DNA of 64,000 nt from Coffea arabica. Taxonomy: Eukaryota; Streptophyta; Magnoliopsida; Gentianales; Rubiaceae. A program made the translations under genes and the position numbers. Under the pieces are notes generated by a model, which ran no database searches, was not told where the DNA came from, and worked only from the letters and a program-made list of their open reading frames with translations. Each line of letters opens with the position of its first letter. The stretch's first letter is position 1. Shown one piece after another: positions 13,301-25,215 of this stretch. The stretch is taken from assembly GCF_036785885.1 (NCBI RefSeq), contig NC_092312.1:24632001-24696000 (forward strand), written 5' to 3'.

Positions 13301-15310
13301 ACCAGTTGAACCTCGACCCTTTCACCTCACCGGTTCAATTGACGGTCCGGGTTTTAAAACATTGATAGTCACCAAAAAAGAAGGGGAAAAAAGCAATAAT
13401 AATTCACAGTGGTCAGTATCTTGAATCCCAGAAGCTACAAAACCATGCGTAAATCCACAAGGTCAAAGAAGAAAACTACACAAAGCACCACTGAGACAAC
13501 TGATAACATGAGAAGGAGCAATTAGTCACTCTTTATGCCAGAATCCTACAGCAGCAACGTGTATGTATAATTTGGTTTTATCATGGAAGAAGTATCCATA
13601 CAAAACGCAAAACCAGAGTAAAGTACATTAACTAGGAAAGACACTAAAAATACCAAACGATAATTGGTCCATGTTATAATTTGGTCTTCAAACAGGACGA
13701 GTACCATTTCTGGAAATACAATTTTCTGATTTGCAAAGAAGAAGCATGTGATATTAGAATACCAACATAATTTGTATTAAATTCCAGTTGTCCGCAAGAA
13801 GCATAACATAAACTAAAACATTCTAGAAAAATGATGCTGAGGGAATTTCGTTTGCAGTCTTTTAAGTTCAACTCCAGACAGAGAAGAGTAGCAGAATTTT
13901 AGAAGGAAACTGACATCCGGATAAGAAATTGTGACCGACAAAATGAAAATTGAAGTTTTCTTCCCTCAAACCTTGGTCAGAACAAAAACACATACTGTAA
14001 AAGGACGAAGAAGGAAAGAGCACCTCAGAATGGCTTGTAACAGCTGTCCCATCTAAGTTCAAAGTCTCAGATAACACCATCCTGTATTTTTCTTTTGGAT
14101 GCATAGGGTATAACTCGGAGTTCACATCTAGCTGCATATAGATCTCACCATCCTCACTCTTTGCATCAACACGAGAAACTGTACAAATGCATCAGCAAAT
14201 CTTAGCTAAATCTCCAGTAAATGCAATTGCATGAGACAGAGACATCCAAAATACCTACTTGATCATGTTAATTACATAATTTTCACAGTAAAGTTGAACT
14301 CTATCTAGAGCACAAAACCATTTCCATTTTCCTGAACTGTTTTAAATGTATTGCCATTACAAAGATATGAAATCACCAAATGATGTTAAGAAAGTTATGA
14401 AACGCCTCTATAAATAAGATTAGGTAATCACTTCAGGAAAATGAACAATAAACAAAATACTATATCATGAATGTCCATGGGCACCAATCAAACATGTCCA
14501 GGACAGGAAAATGAGGATGGTTCCCTTTTGAACTGGCCAATGTGAAAAATTCAGTATTCAAAACCAATTGCATGATTTTAATATTTTAAATGTATCTTCC
14601 AAACAATAGCCAACAATGCAGCATTACCAAAATCTACCAATCAATTGACTAACAAAATAGTGAAATTCTTTGTAATATGCATAATATGATAAAAGGCACT
14701 ACAACTCATCAAAATCACACCACATCAAACATATCAGGGAAACACACTTTGTAGCTGAAATCTCCTAACACGATTTCATAAATGCTATCCTTCAATGCAA
14801 TACAATGGAAAAACAAAAGCCTAAATCCTTTGTTGCAGGCTCATATATCTAAGTCCACAACTAGAGACCTGGAAGAAGCATGAGATGCTATTCTTTGCTT
14901 CCCCTGCCTGGACCTAAATAATTTTTGGGATCTTATCTATGTACACAGAGTGATAGAATAAAGGTAAAGATACAACCAAAACAAGACTGCAGGGATTGAA
15001 TCGATGAAGAAACAAATCCATCACAATCTAAAGCACAAGAAGACATGAATACAAAGTCTATCCATAGAAAAGCTCTCTAAACATCCACTGGAATGGGAAA
15101 ATCCAAACCCCAATAAGAATTTTGTTGCAATTATATACAGCCAAACATGAACATTCTGGAAGCAAGCATTATTCAGGAAAAATCAATAGCTGGCACAAAG
15201 CATTGTTTTCACAAAGAGTAGACAGAAGGCAAAATACCTTTGTCATACTTTTTGCCCTCAACATTCACATCCTGAACCTCAATGATGTCATCAAAATGAA
15301 ATTTCACCAT
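10374..15310 (-). CDS. NRPB8: RPB8, shared subunit RPABC3 of RNA polymerases I, II and III
   Basis: Coding exons on the minus strand are 15310-15238, 14178-14024, 11120-11026 and 10485-10374. All introns are GT-AG, phases agree, and the product is 144 residues, against about 146 in Arabidopsis. Diagnostic segments include ETLNLDGTAVTSHSE, LADKFEYVMHGLLYKI and VYISFGGLQLM, ending RLFLLLRKI. RPB8 is an OB-fold subunit on the outer face of the polymerase core, bound to the largest subunit. The coding ATG lies 52 nt inside exon 2, which begins at 15362 after GTGCAG. A non-coding first exon ends at 15907, where a GT donor follows. The first exon probably starts near 16060. The 2.9-kb third coding-side intron (14023-11121) contains a complete hAT-type element. 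This is a housekeeping gene and looks intact. Confidence 0.93.
12309..13364. mobile_element. Non-autonomous hAT-type DNA transposon inside an RPB8 intron
   Basis: The 1056-bp element starts CAATGTTTTGAAAACCGGAC and its other end, reversed, reads CAATGTTTTAAAACCCGGAC. It is flanked by perfect 8-bp target duplications ATAGTCAC at 12301-12308 and 13365-13372. An 8-bp duplication and CA-starting termini are hAT features. Both subterminal regions carry many AACCGG/CCGGTT repeats, as expected for transposase-binding sites. No transposase is encoded and the interior is AT-rich. At about 12516-12600 the minus strand resembles a tRNA, with a GTTCGAATC B-box-like stretch. Confidence 0.88.
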
Positions 15311-15906
15311 CTTCACCGGAACTAAACCTCCCCAAAGTGCTAAACCTATTCCAATATACAATCTGCACAAACCAAAAATTAGTCGACCTGTTAGTCTAAG
15401 TACGAATCGTAATAGCATCCGCAAGCTTATAAAACAAGCGGGCTTTGACATATAATTCAACATTAAAAAATCAAAAGCCTAATATATAAAGATGAAAAAA
15501 GAATCTTCCAAATACTAAACATTCCCCCTCCCCCCCCCCCTCCCGCCGCCCCCAACACAGACACAACAAAAGGAAGTTGGGGGATGTGAAAAGGGAGGGG
15601 GGGCGGGTTTAATTCACCAGCTAAAACCACTGGACCAGCTAAAAGCACCACTTAAAAATGTTCAGTAAAGAAAAATCTGCCTTTTTCTCACAGAAGGAAG
15701 AAGAAAAGAACGCAATTTGCAAATGTCCATCAAACCCAGAATTTTTAAATGTAAACATTTTAAGTCAATTAAGACAAGGAAAAGGGCAAAAAAAAAAAAA
15801 ACCATCAAGAAAACCACCTTATTCTCTGTGGAGCAAATTAGTCAATTAATAGAAAAAGACAGAATAAACACCAGCACTATAGTTTAATGGGAGAGAGAGA
15901 ACCGAC

Positions 15907-16060
15907 CTATAATGGTGGTAGCTTAATTGGTTGGAAATGGAACGAAGAAACTGGCAGGTAGATGAAAAAATTGGTGAGAAAGGAAGGGTTTATAGGGTTT
16001 AGGGAACGACGACGTGAGCGGAGAGCCGAAACGAATGAAGGGATCGTTCCCTTTTGTATT
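15907..16060 (-). other. Non-coding first exon of RPB8 (5' UTR)
   Basis: A GT donor follows position 15907 on the minus strand (ATTATAG then GTCGGT). The exon's upstream limit is approximate. An intron ahead of the start codon is common in plant housekeeping genes and often raises expression. Confidence 0.55.
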
Positions 16061-16835
16061 TGTTTCCTTTTTTTTATTGGGTAAACAACGAAAAAGCTCA
16101 CCTATGGTTTCAAATCATACACATCGTAGGTATCTCATAGTTTAAAGTAAAGTAAAAAATAAAAAAAAATTGTTAAATTTGGCGGATGCGATGTACACGT
16201 GCTCGAAATGCGCGTGGTTCTTTTAAAAAATAATTTTTTAAGGTAAATTTTGACCTGAAATACCTCTTTTGTCCCTTGTACCTTAATAAAACAACCATGA
16301 TTCTTTTTCAAATTTGCTCCAAACTTGTAGAAATCAACATTTTTTTGCTTATATTATTAGTGAATGAAAATAATGAATCAAAAACCGTTTGTTTTAGGCT
16401 ATTTTTTACTTATATTATTAGGATATTTTTTTCATGTCACTCAAAACCGTTTGTTTTAACAATTTCCGTCGTTATTCAAATTATTTCAAACATGAGATAC
16501 TAACATGTGTGATTTTAAATCATAGGGAATTTTTTTTGTAAAATAGCTATACACCGGGATTTTTTTTGTTGTTTACCCTTTTTTATTTCTCCTGGGAGAT
16601 TGAATATGACATGAAAGCAATTACGTAATATATACATTTAAAGAATGATCCTGGAGCTTAATTTGGCCCCTTATGCTTTTACAAACTATGGAATTCGCCT
16701 TCTTCTCCACCCACCCCTCTCCCCTCCCCAATCATCTAAAATTTACCGAAATATTGATAATAATGAGAAACAAAGTCCAAAGTCAATACAGTGACTCTAT
16801 TTTGTTGTTTTTCAATGCAAAATGGAAGGCATCAT
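16061..16835. other. Intergenic, no gene seen
   Basis: AT-rich DNA upstream of RPB8 with short poly-A and poly-T runs. No coding region or repeat with defined ends was found. Confidence 0.4.
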
Positions 16836-16843
16836 GTTGTGGT

Positions 16844-17242
16844 TAGGACTATAAACGAGTCAAGCCAGTTAACGATTTCTCGCAAGTCAGTTTGATCAAA
16901 ATTCGACTCGAACTTGGTCAACATCGAATTCAAATTCAAGTATAAAAATACTCAACTTGTTAACTTGCGAGTGCTAGATATGTTATTTTTTATTTCACTT
17001 GTAAAATTACATATATATTCCTAATATTTAAATATTTGTTAAGAAAATAATTATTATTTTATTAATTTAAACAATAAAATAATTATTTTTTATTATTTAA
17101 GCTCCAGCAGATTCAAGTTTGAATTCAACTTGGCTCGAATTTGACATCAAACTCGAGTTCGAGTTCAAATTTGGTAAAATTGAATCGAAACTCGATTCAA
17201 TTAGATCAAAACTCAATTCGATTTGATTTGTTTGCAATTCTA
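16844..17242. mobile_element. Short hAT-like element, TCGAGTTCGA-rich family
   Basis: The 399-bp element begins TAGGACTATAAACGAGTC and its other end, reversed, begins TAGAATTGCAAACAAATC. Flanks are GTTGTGGT (16836-16843) and GTTGTGGC (17243-17250), an 8-bp target duplication with one change. Both subterminal regions are full of variants of ACTCGAATTCGA, and the centre is AT-rich. Sequences of the same style lie near 29.7-30.1 kb and 35.5-35.9 kb. Confidence 0.75.
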
Positions 17243-17652
17243 GTTGTGGCGATTGATTGATTAAAGATTAAATAGTATATATATATATATATTTATTTAT
17301 ACATAAAATATTTTTAGATACATGATAATTATTTTGAATATATATTATTATCATAATTAATTTAAATTTAAATTTAAAATATAAATTTTATGTGTGTGTC
17401 AATACATCAATAGTATACTATTATGTAATAGTAGTAATTATCTTAACTCCTGATTGAATGATTGACCACCAACCTTCCAAACTCCAAAGCTCAAATATTA
17501 AAATATCTCACGGGAACCAGCAGACCACTAGATGTTCTGTAGTAGGTCCTTAGCGCACGCTACTCTTCATCTCCAGAAAGCAAAAACCTTCTTCCTGCAA
17601 CGAAAACCGTCCCTGCCCCATTTCTCTTCCTCCTGTCATCTGCTCCAAAGCC

Positions 17653-20600
17653 ATGGGACAAATTCTTGACAAAGTCCAAGGTAAGATTAAGAATTTCAGC
17701 TTTTTCTTTTAGCGTTGTATAATAACATGCAAATACGAACTCACATGACACGCTGTTTTCTTGAATTCTTTGTGTTTTAGTTATAGCGATTGAACTGATT
17801 TTGTTCTTTTTGTCTATTAATCCAAGTGGGAATGCATTTGTTTGGTTATTTAATTGATGTAAGTGCTGATAAATGGATTATTTTCATCGCTCCATGAATA
17901 ATTTTTTCTGGGATGTTACTGGATTAGTGAATTGTTTCCGAGTGCTGTGTTAAAAGTCAAACTTTTGGAAGCTATCATATTATTTAACTGACATCCTATT
18001 CTTGAAAAATTAGATGCTTATCTTTATTGTCTTGTTCATTTAAATAAGAGTTGCAACTTTTCACGGCCTAATGGTCTTTAGGTTGTACGTATCAGAAATA
18101 GGAACTTTCTTTTGCGTTTCTTTATTTTTCTGGGTTTGGTGGCGTGGTGGACTTGGGGTTTTTTTTTTTTTTTTTTGGGGCGGGGGAGGCCGCGGCGTGG
18201 TTGATGGTTAATTTGTTATTTCTTTTCCTTTTGAAAAGGAATTCTGAGGGGGGAAAAAGGTTTCTAGTAGTACCTTGGTCTAATTGAATTGGTTGTGAAG
18301 TTGGAGCACTTGATATGTATGGAGAATAATGAGGGCTTATAGCAGAAGATAAGTTGAATTATTTCAGCTTGTTCATTTGGATTTTGAGATCTGTATGTGA
18401 TTTTATTCTAAGACGAATGAACATACCATTGCCTCTGTATAATCAATTTAATTTTCTCATTTGCTGGTGCAATTTAAAATCCCAAAATTTTGCTTCAATT
18501 TCACTGTTTTTTGTCATCTCAACAAATTAATGTCATGCTGCTGAATTATATGCATTTGTATAACGTTTTGACAATTTATTAAATGATTTTCTGCCTATCA
18601 GAATATGGGATTTTGCATAGGTTTCTCACCTTGTATTGATGTTAGGTTCTGATGGAGATCATTCATAAAGATGTCATTCTCTAACCCTTATGAAAATGGT
18701 CCCATGTTTTAATTCCAAAATCAGTGTATCGGTTTCTTGAGTTCTTTTTTTTCTTCCAGAGATTCAGCAAGCTTGTTTTCTTTTGAATTGGGATGTTTTG
18801 ACTTTTGGTTGGATATGTTGTCTATGCTGCCATTTTCATTGTTTGACTTGGTGTCAAAATATTGTAATTTCTTTGCTTTTTCATGTGCTGATTTGATGAA
18901 ACATATGAAAACCTTTGTTGCAGTTTCTGCAAATTCATTCTTGACTTGGTAGGGGAAAACAACTTGGTCTGGTTGCCTTACGTATGAGTCTTGCAATAAT
19001 GTTCTAAGTTAAATAGTTTGGTTCATCTAAGGATCATGTCTTGCTAATGTAACTTGAATTAGTCAACAGCATCTGGCCATCTTGTGTTCACATTAATGGA
19101 GATGAACACGAGAGTTTTGGAGGAAATTGGAAACCCTGAATGAAGCATTTGGAGCACCATTTAGTTTTGTGCCTCTTTTGGACTGGGGATACACTCTTCC
19201 ATAAACATACATGGATACATCCTCCTAGAAGTGTTGTGCTATAGTTCTAGTTAGTAAAACATTGTGTATTTTGGAAGCAACCGTTCACCAAGACAAAACA
19301 GTGGTACGTATTTTGAAAAATTTTTAAGGTTAAAATTAACTGTTAGCAGTTGTAACAAGGTGGAAATGGATTTATAACTCAAAGCAGTCTGTTTAAAGAA
19401 TCTTGTTGCACTGTAGAAATCAGTGAGGTTCACTACATGGTCAAGTAATTGGGATGGTCTTTCTTTCTTTTTCTGGCTGGGTTTAGTATCATTATCTTTA
19501 GCCTACATCAGAGAAAATCATCAAAGTGCATTGAGATAACTAACTATTTATTGTGCCTGGTGAACTTGTGGTCATTTGGTCCAGCTTCCTTGTCTAGTTA
19601 CCAGAGCATGCCAGCGTTTGTATGAGATTCACATTTTCACCACCTTATGCAGGTAAGGAATGGAGACAAAGGCAAATCAGAAAAATAACAGACAAGGTCT
19701 TTGATCGTTTCAAGAATGAACAAGGAAGGGCTAATTTGACATTTGAAGATCTGTATATTGCTGTGCTCTTGGTGTTCAAGTAAAATATTACTCCTAGACA
19801 TATAGCAAACTCTTAGCATTCTGACCACTTATGGTATTTGTAGAAGTATTCTTATCACAGTTCAACTCTTTGATTGTTAGTGATATTAATAAGCGCTTGC
19901 CTGGGCCTCATTTTGATCCCCCCTCAAAGGAGCAAGTCAGAGCCTTGATGCAGGTGTGTAATACATATTGTTCTCCTACATCGTTACCTGAAGTACATAG
20001 CAACCAAAGTGCTTGTTAATGACTTAAGATAACATCTGCCATTTGAGTAGTTTATTACTTTATTACATATTCACTCTTCCTGAGGCAGTATTGACATTTT
20101 ATTGATTGTGCAGTAAATTTGTTGAGCTTATCCTGACAATAGTATAAATCTGGCTGCAAATCTTATCATGTAACTGCCACCAACGCAATCTGGAAGTTTC
20201 TTAACAGAACAAATGATGATCTAATGTGACAGTATCCAATAACTGTTTTCAGACCTTTTTCTGAATTTAATCCATGTACTTGTCATAACTACATTGTATA
20301 CAGGATACCTTCATCTTGGCCACCAGTTTTATGCTAGAGTAAACATTTAACCCGTGAGCTTTCTACTTTTTTGCAATATGATTAAAGGCCATAGCTCTTA
20401 AGCAATAAGAAGGATAGTAAGCATTCTGATTCAGCTGACTGTGTGAGAGTTGCTCTCTGTGGAATTCTGAATTGGTTATGTTGTTCAGGAGTGCGATATC
20501 AACCTTGACGGTGAATTGAACCGTGAAGAGTTTGTGAAGTTCATTCAACAGCTAACAAAAGATACATTCATCACGGTTAGTCAGGGATTGATCATCACTT

Positions 20601-20758
20601 TGGCTGTGGCACCAACTGTTGCTCTGGTGACAAAGAGGACAACGGAAGGCGTTCCTGGCATTGGAAAGGTAGTGCAGAAATTGCCTAATTCTGTTTATGC
20701 ATCTCTGGTGACTCTTGCAATTGTTCTGTTCCAGAAGGCAGCAGCTCTGAAGGATTAG
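17653..20758 (+). CDS. Plant EF-hand protein with two C-terminal membrane segments
   Basis: Exons are 17653-17680, 19653-19779, 19881-19953 and 20489-20758, all GT-AG with matching phases, giving 165 residues. One canonical EF-hand loop, DINLDGELNREE, is at residues 79-90 with D1, N3, D5, E7, N9 and E12 in place. The region ahead (residues 39-76) is helical, with the conserved RLPGPHFDPPS segment, and may be a degenerate partner hand. Residues about 108-124 and 143-158 are hydrophobic and are probable membrane helices. I recognise a conserved plant EF-hand family, including proteins such as Arabidopsis At1g64850, but know no defined function. Calcium sensing at a membrane is an inference. AATAAA at 20778-20783 is a likely poly(A) signal. 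The 1.97-kb first intron has no other gene. Confidence 0.88.
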
Positions 20759-21437
20759 ATCCTTAAGTCCTCTTGTAAATAAAAAGATACCAAGTAGCAC
20801 TGAATACCTAAGCTAGAACTTCTGCGATTATAGTTTTCAAGCTTCTTATGTTTGTTGACAATACGTGCTATGGTTGGAATGTCTGGCAACAAACTTCATA
20901 TATATATATATATATACTGAATTACTTTTGGCATGTAAAGGTAAATTATGGGCCACTTGTCCTTGTTTTGTTTCTTTCTTGGTGGCAAGATACAATCATC
21001 AAGATCGCTTTCATGCCATAATTAATCTTGCCCATTTTTGTGGGAGGTATTGGTACATATAGATGCATGGTTAAACTGTCTGCCAAGAAGAAGTCGAGCT
21101 TATTGTCAGTTTATCAGGAACATTAACATTCTAAGTCCGACAGCTATTTATATGGTTTTACATATTGGGTTTGACAAAACAATGCATTAGGAACCAATAG
21201 CATAGTCGCGTATCAAAAGCAGAGTCATCAATTGTATGGGCCAGCTTACTTCAGTAATGAAGGAACATGAAACAACCCTCCCCACAATTCGAACACAAAA
21301 GTAACCTAATAAAACTCGAGGAACTGTATTTGCATCACCAAAACATATGAATTTATTGACAAAAGACTTGGAAGAACAAACTAGGTGAGTTCCAAACCCC
21401 CGGAATAGATTAGATATCAGTAACTCTCTTTGTTAGC
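20759..21437. other. Convergent 3' regions of the EF-hand and mL43 genes
   Basis: Contains AATAAA at 20778-20783 for the plus-strand gene and, on the minus strand, AATAAA at 21357-21352 for mL43. A short TA repeat lies near 20898-20916. No other gene is seen. Confidence 0.5.
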
Positions 21438-21797
21438 TCACATCTTCAATTCTGTTGTCCAGGTACCCTGAACACTAGGGTGCTTGGTAACGTGCCGAGT
21501 TTTCAATTTGACCACCTTTCTTCCAAGTGAATTTCTTAGCCTGGTTGCACATAGTAGTATGTCCTCGGGAGTCATATTTTTAACAGATACAACCCGCTCA
21601 TTTTTGTTCCTATACAGTCCCTTCAAATATGGATGCTGACCACGATTAAGCTCCGATACAACCTCCAGCTGGGGGGAGATCTCTTTAAAAGCTGGCAAAT
21701 GAGATTCCATAAATGCTCTAACACCTCGGCTACTCCCTCCCCAATCACAATAGCTAACAATCAGCTTATTTAACTGCCAGACACCTCTTAGTGCCAT
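21438..21797 (-). CDS. Mitochondrial large-subunit ribosomal protein mL43 (L51/S25/CI-B8 domain)
   Basis: A single exon encodes 119 residues starting MALRGVWQLNKLIVSYCDWG. The L51/S25/CI-B8 thioredoxin-like fold is recognisable from SSRGVRAFMESHLPAF near 22-37, RGQHPYLKGLYRNKNERVV near 52-70 and the plant C-terminus HVTKHPSVQGTWT. It closely matches the plant mL43 family (Arabidopsis At3g59650, from memory). The protein belongs to the mitochondrial large ribosomal subunit. The start codon lies only 50 nt after the stop of another small coding region in the same direction, and the nearest intron is 71 nt long. The two are therefore probably carried on one transcript. AATAAA lies about 80 nt downstream. 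Confidence 0.95.
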   Translation of the reverse strand: MALRGVWQLNKLIVSYCDWGGSSRGVRAFMESHLPAFKEISPQLEVVSELNRGQHPYLKGLYRNKNERVVSVKNMTPEDILLCATRLRNSLGRKVVKLKTRHVTKHPSVQGTWTTELKM

Positions 21798-21847
21798 CTC
21801 AATAGAGTTTAAAGAGTAAACAATGAGCTTGGTTTTGGAGCTTGATT

Positions 21848-23761
21848 TTAATCACTCAGCTGCTGCACCTTGACTTTGGCAATATCCAATTGTTCTGTCC
21901 AATAATCAAACAACAGCAATAAGAAAAAAACAGTACTAGAATAAACACAGAAAATAGGAGGCAACCATGGAATTCAGTGGAAGATCTCTCACTCTGTTCT
22001 AAAGCAATTGCTTTCTGGATAGTTGTACGAAAAAGAATGTTCCCGTTTCTCTGGTAGACACCCTGAGAATCAAGCAATATAAATACTTAAATGGGTTAAA
22101 GGCTTAAGGCAACTTCACCATATTCGAATCATAATAATCTGCAGTTGGAGCAGTTAATTGTTGCAAACTAGACACAATAGGGCAGTCAAGTTCTTTCCAG
22201 ACAGTGCTAAACTTGAATAGGAATTGACCATGGTTAACAAAATGAATTTAATACTCACTAGACAAATGTTATTTAGCTCCCCCATCCTCTGGAAAGGGAT
22301 AGTATCAGAATTGTGCCTAATTTAATGAAACTCACCAACTTAGCTCAGATTCTAATCAGACCAAACTCAACCCTTAAGAAATCAAACCAAGCTTGAGAGT
22401 CAGATATATTGAACTTGGTTCAGCTATGTCCATCCACCCCTACCCCTAATTGGACCTCCATTATTCAAGAAGAAACACGCTTTATCTAGATCTTTATGTC
22501 TCAAGGCTTGGAGAAATAAACGAATGAGAAATGTTGAAAAGGTACTCATCTTCTGTAACTAAAAAGCTTAAAGGATATGCACCTTTAAATTCTCATCTAA
22601 ATGTCTACTTTGTATTACCAAACAACCTATATGCACCATGGAGCACAAACTAAAGCACAAAATCCTAAGTTTCAAGACAAAAAATGGTTTTACCCCCTAC
22701 TTATACTACATCTTTAGTCAATGTAACACAATACATAAGACAAACGAACTATAAAAACTATAACAAACTTAAAAAAAGTGAAAAACTATGGGACACGAAA
22801 GTTTCCACTTCATTAACAGAACAGATGCACAAAATTTTTTCCCCTTATAGAAACTTCCCACCTTTTCTCCACTCAACAGTAGTGGACTGCATGAACCCAT
22901 AATCAAACATTGGCTTCTCATTTCTCTGCTTGGTAACTCAATTGTATATTACAAACTCACCAAAGAGAACAGTTGAACATTTTTCTCACTCTTTTATTTA
23001 TTTATTTTCTTAGTTTTTGCTCCAAAACCTACCAAGCTTGTCTATGCTCTTCCCTTCTGCAGAAATCCTTCAACAGATCCTTATCGGCAATTAGACTTAA
23101 ATCTATTTCAATATACAGGTTAAGGGTTAAATCTACACTAGTGTTTGTTCTTTCTCTATGACTGGACCCCTTGTCCTAATGATCTCAAGAGTCAAGGAGG
23201 GGAAAAAAGACAAGATTTTCAGTAGTCACAACCAGTCAGTCCCATCTCCTGACATATCTTAAGGAAACCACATAAAACTTCCAGCCCACTAAACTAAATC
23301 TTCTCAATAACTGTAAGTAACAAATTTCAAACGACAGATACATTTTCTCTTATTTTCTCTTTTGGACAGCCTGATACATGTCAATTACTTGCTCCATCTT
23401 CAGGGACCAAGAATTTATATACTCCTATACTCCCAAATGCCATCTTATAACATGATTTTTAACCAAAAAAAAAAGAGGAAATAACATATTTCTTTCCTAC
23501 TTTCTTTAATCACATGCATACCCTTGAAGAGGATAGACTGTTGAGCTCAGCTATGGCAATTTCGTGACTCCTTATCTGTATTATTCAACAACAACAACAA
23601 CAACGACAAAAAAACCATTAATATTTCTTGAATTTCTGACATTTATGAACAAACCCACAACCTAGAATTGAAAGACTTGCCTGTTTGAGAATGTCCCGGT
23701 GAGATTCTGCGGCGGCTGTGTTGGAGGGCTTTGGTGCAGACGATGAAGGTACTGAGGCCAT
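21848..23761 (-). CDS. Conserved-looking 74-residue protein, first cistron ahead of mL43
   Basis: Exons 23761-23681, 22062-21966 and 21894-21848 join in phase to give 74 residues. The protein starts MASVPSSSAPKPSNTAAA, continues with GVYQRNGNILFRTTIQKAI and ends with KVKVQQLSD. I do not recognise the family. After a Ser/Pro/Ala-rich, probably disordered start of about 18 residues, the rest looks alpha-helical, with heptad-like hydrophobics that could form a coiled coil. The first intron has a GC donor in an otherwise ideal context (CAG then GCAAGT). The second is only 71 nt. Perfect phasing across three exons and clean splice sites argue that this is a real protein, not a chance upstream frame. 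It could be a subunit of a larger helical complex or a translated regulator of the mL43 message. Confidence 0.7.
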
Positions 23762-24776
23762 ACAAGTTGCACACTGACTTACTATCGGTGCGATTTTACG
23801 GAAACTCGTGCTGTCTTTAGAGGCTAATAGCGCCCCGCTTTTCTGAATTTTAGAATAGGTCCTTTCTTCTTTTCTTCCTTCTTTTTCTTTCCTCGTAACA
23901 TTGACACACCTCTTGTAAGGCTCTATTGCATATTTTGTCTACTATACATGTTTTGGAATATACATGTTCGAATGCATTATGTGCAAACACAAAGAATTTT
24001 AATACTACATAAAGATTGTGGGCAATAAATTTAAATTATATAATACGATAATTGTGCATGCGGCACACTAACTTTCTTTCTTTGTAATATGTCTAAAACT
24101 GATATTTTTTTGATTTTTCTAAGTCCATGATGCAGTGAAAACTCCAAAGTTATCCATATTATGGTAGTCTTAATTAGTGTTTATCTTCCCATTGTTTTTG
24201 TGAAAATTTTGTGTTGAGTGAGATAAGTTATTGGCTAATGAATAATAAAGGGACTGAATTGGTGCAATTGATAAAAATCAAGAGAAAGTGAAACAAGTCG
24301 AATACAAAAGGACTAAAGCATAATTTTGTCCCTCAACTTTCTTACTCTTGCATTCTATCCTTCCTTGATTAGTTATCTAAGACTTCTCGTTTGGGAGTTG
24401 AAGATTCAGGTGAAAAAGAAAGGAAAGGAAGAGAAATATTAATTTTAACTTTTATTTAGGAGCTTTTTCGCCATGAAAAGTAAAACAAACTGAGGCTACA
24501 GTTTAAAAAAGTTTTCTGCCTAGTCCGTCAAAAAGGACTGAAAGCTGGCTGAGTTTTTATACAACTTTTTAAATGTTAATTTTATCATTATATGTCTACA
24601 ACACAAATTTTTATTTACGTATCTATCCCCTTTTCTTCACTTTTTTTCTTTAAACTCCATACAATTCTAGTTCATTTGTTTTTTTTTTTTCCCCGAAACA
24701 ATAACAAACTTGTATTAATCATGATAACCTTTACACTTTGGAGCAAAGGCTGTTCATTTCTATACAAAAAAGTGCA
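23762..24776. other. Upstream DNA of the two-cistron gene, no other gene seen
   Basis: A pyrimidine-rich stretch near 23860-23900 probably belongs to the promoter or 5' UTR. The rest is AT-rich without recognisable coding potential. Confidence 0.4.
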
Positions 24777-25215
24777 TCAATAGCATAGAGGATTAATCCT
24801 TTCCCCATCATGTAAAATGGCTAAAACACAGTCATTAATTCTATTACTGACATGGTTATCATTCTTAGTCATAAGGCAAAAGGAGCACATGTAAAACAAA
24901 GCTCTTAAGCTCAGTATATCCTCAACTAGAGTGTGCATTTTGATATTTGTCACACTACGAGATTGGATCTGCTGGAGTAATTGCTTATTGCAGCTCTGGG
25001 TTATGATTTTCCTCCACCTCTTCATTGCCAGTTTGCTTATGACTAGCTTAATTGCCTCAACTTCATCCAGTTGTTTGACAGTTGTAGCTTCTTTCATGCA
25101 TTGCCCAAGCTACCACTATGATATCCCCTTCGATCATAGCAGTCATACCTATGCCAACCTCATCAGTGTTCGGTCTCCTGTGAGTAGCAATACTCACTTT
25201 AATCAACTCTGCATC
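24777..25215 (-). pseudogene. Degraded RNase H-like domain fragment, LINE-type
   Basis: Read on the minus strand, the segment shows the plan of the plant RNase H-like domain found at the end of LINE polyproteins and in related host genes: TDEVGIGMTAMIEGD, then VVAWAMKEATT, then VEAIKLVISKLAMKRWRKII and HTLVEDILSL. The usual acidic residues are largely gone (SDC is replaced by QSC), so it is not a working nuclease. No reverse transcriptase or poly-A end is visible nearby. It lies downstream of the secreted-protein gene. Confidence 0.6.
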
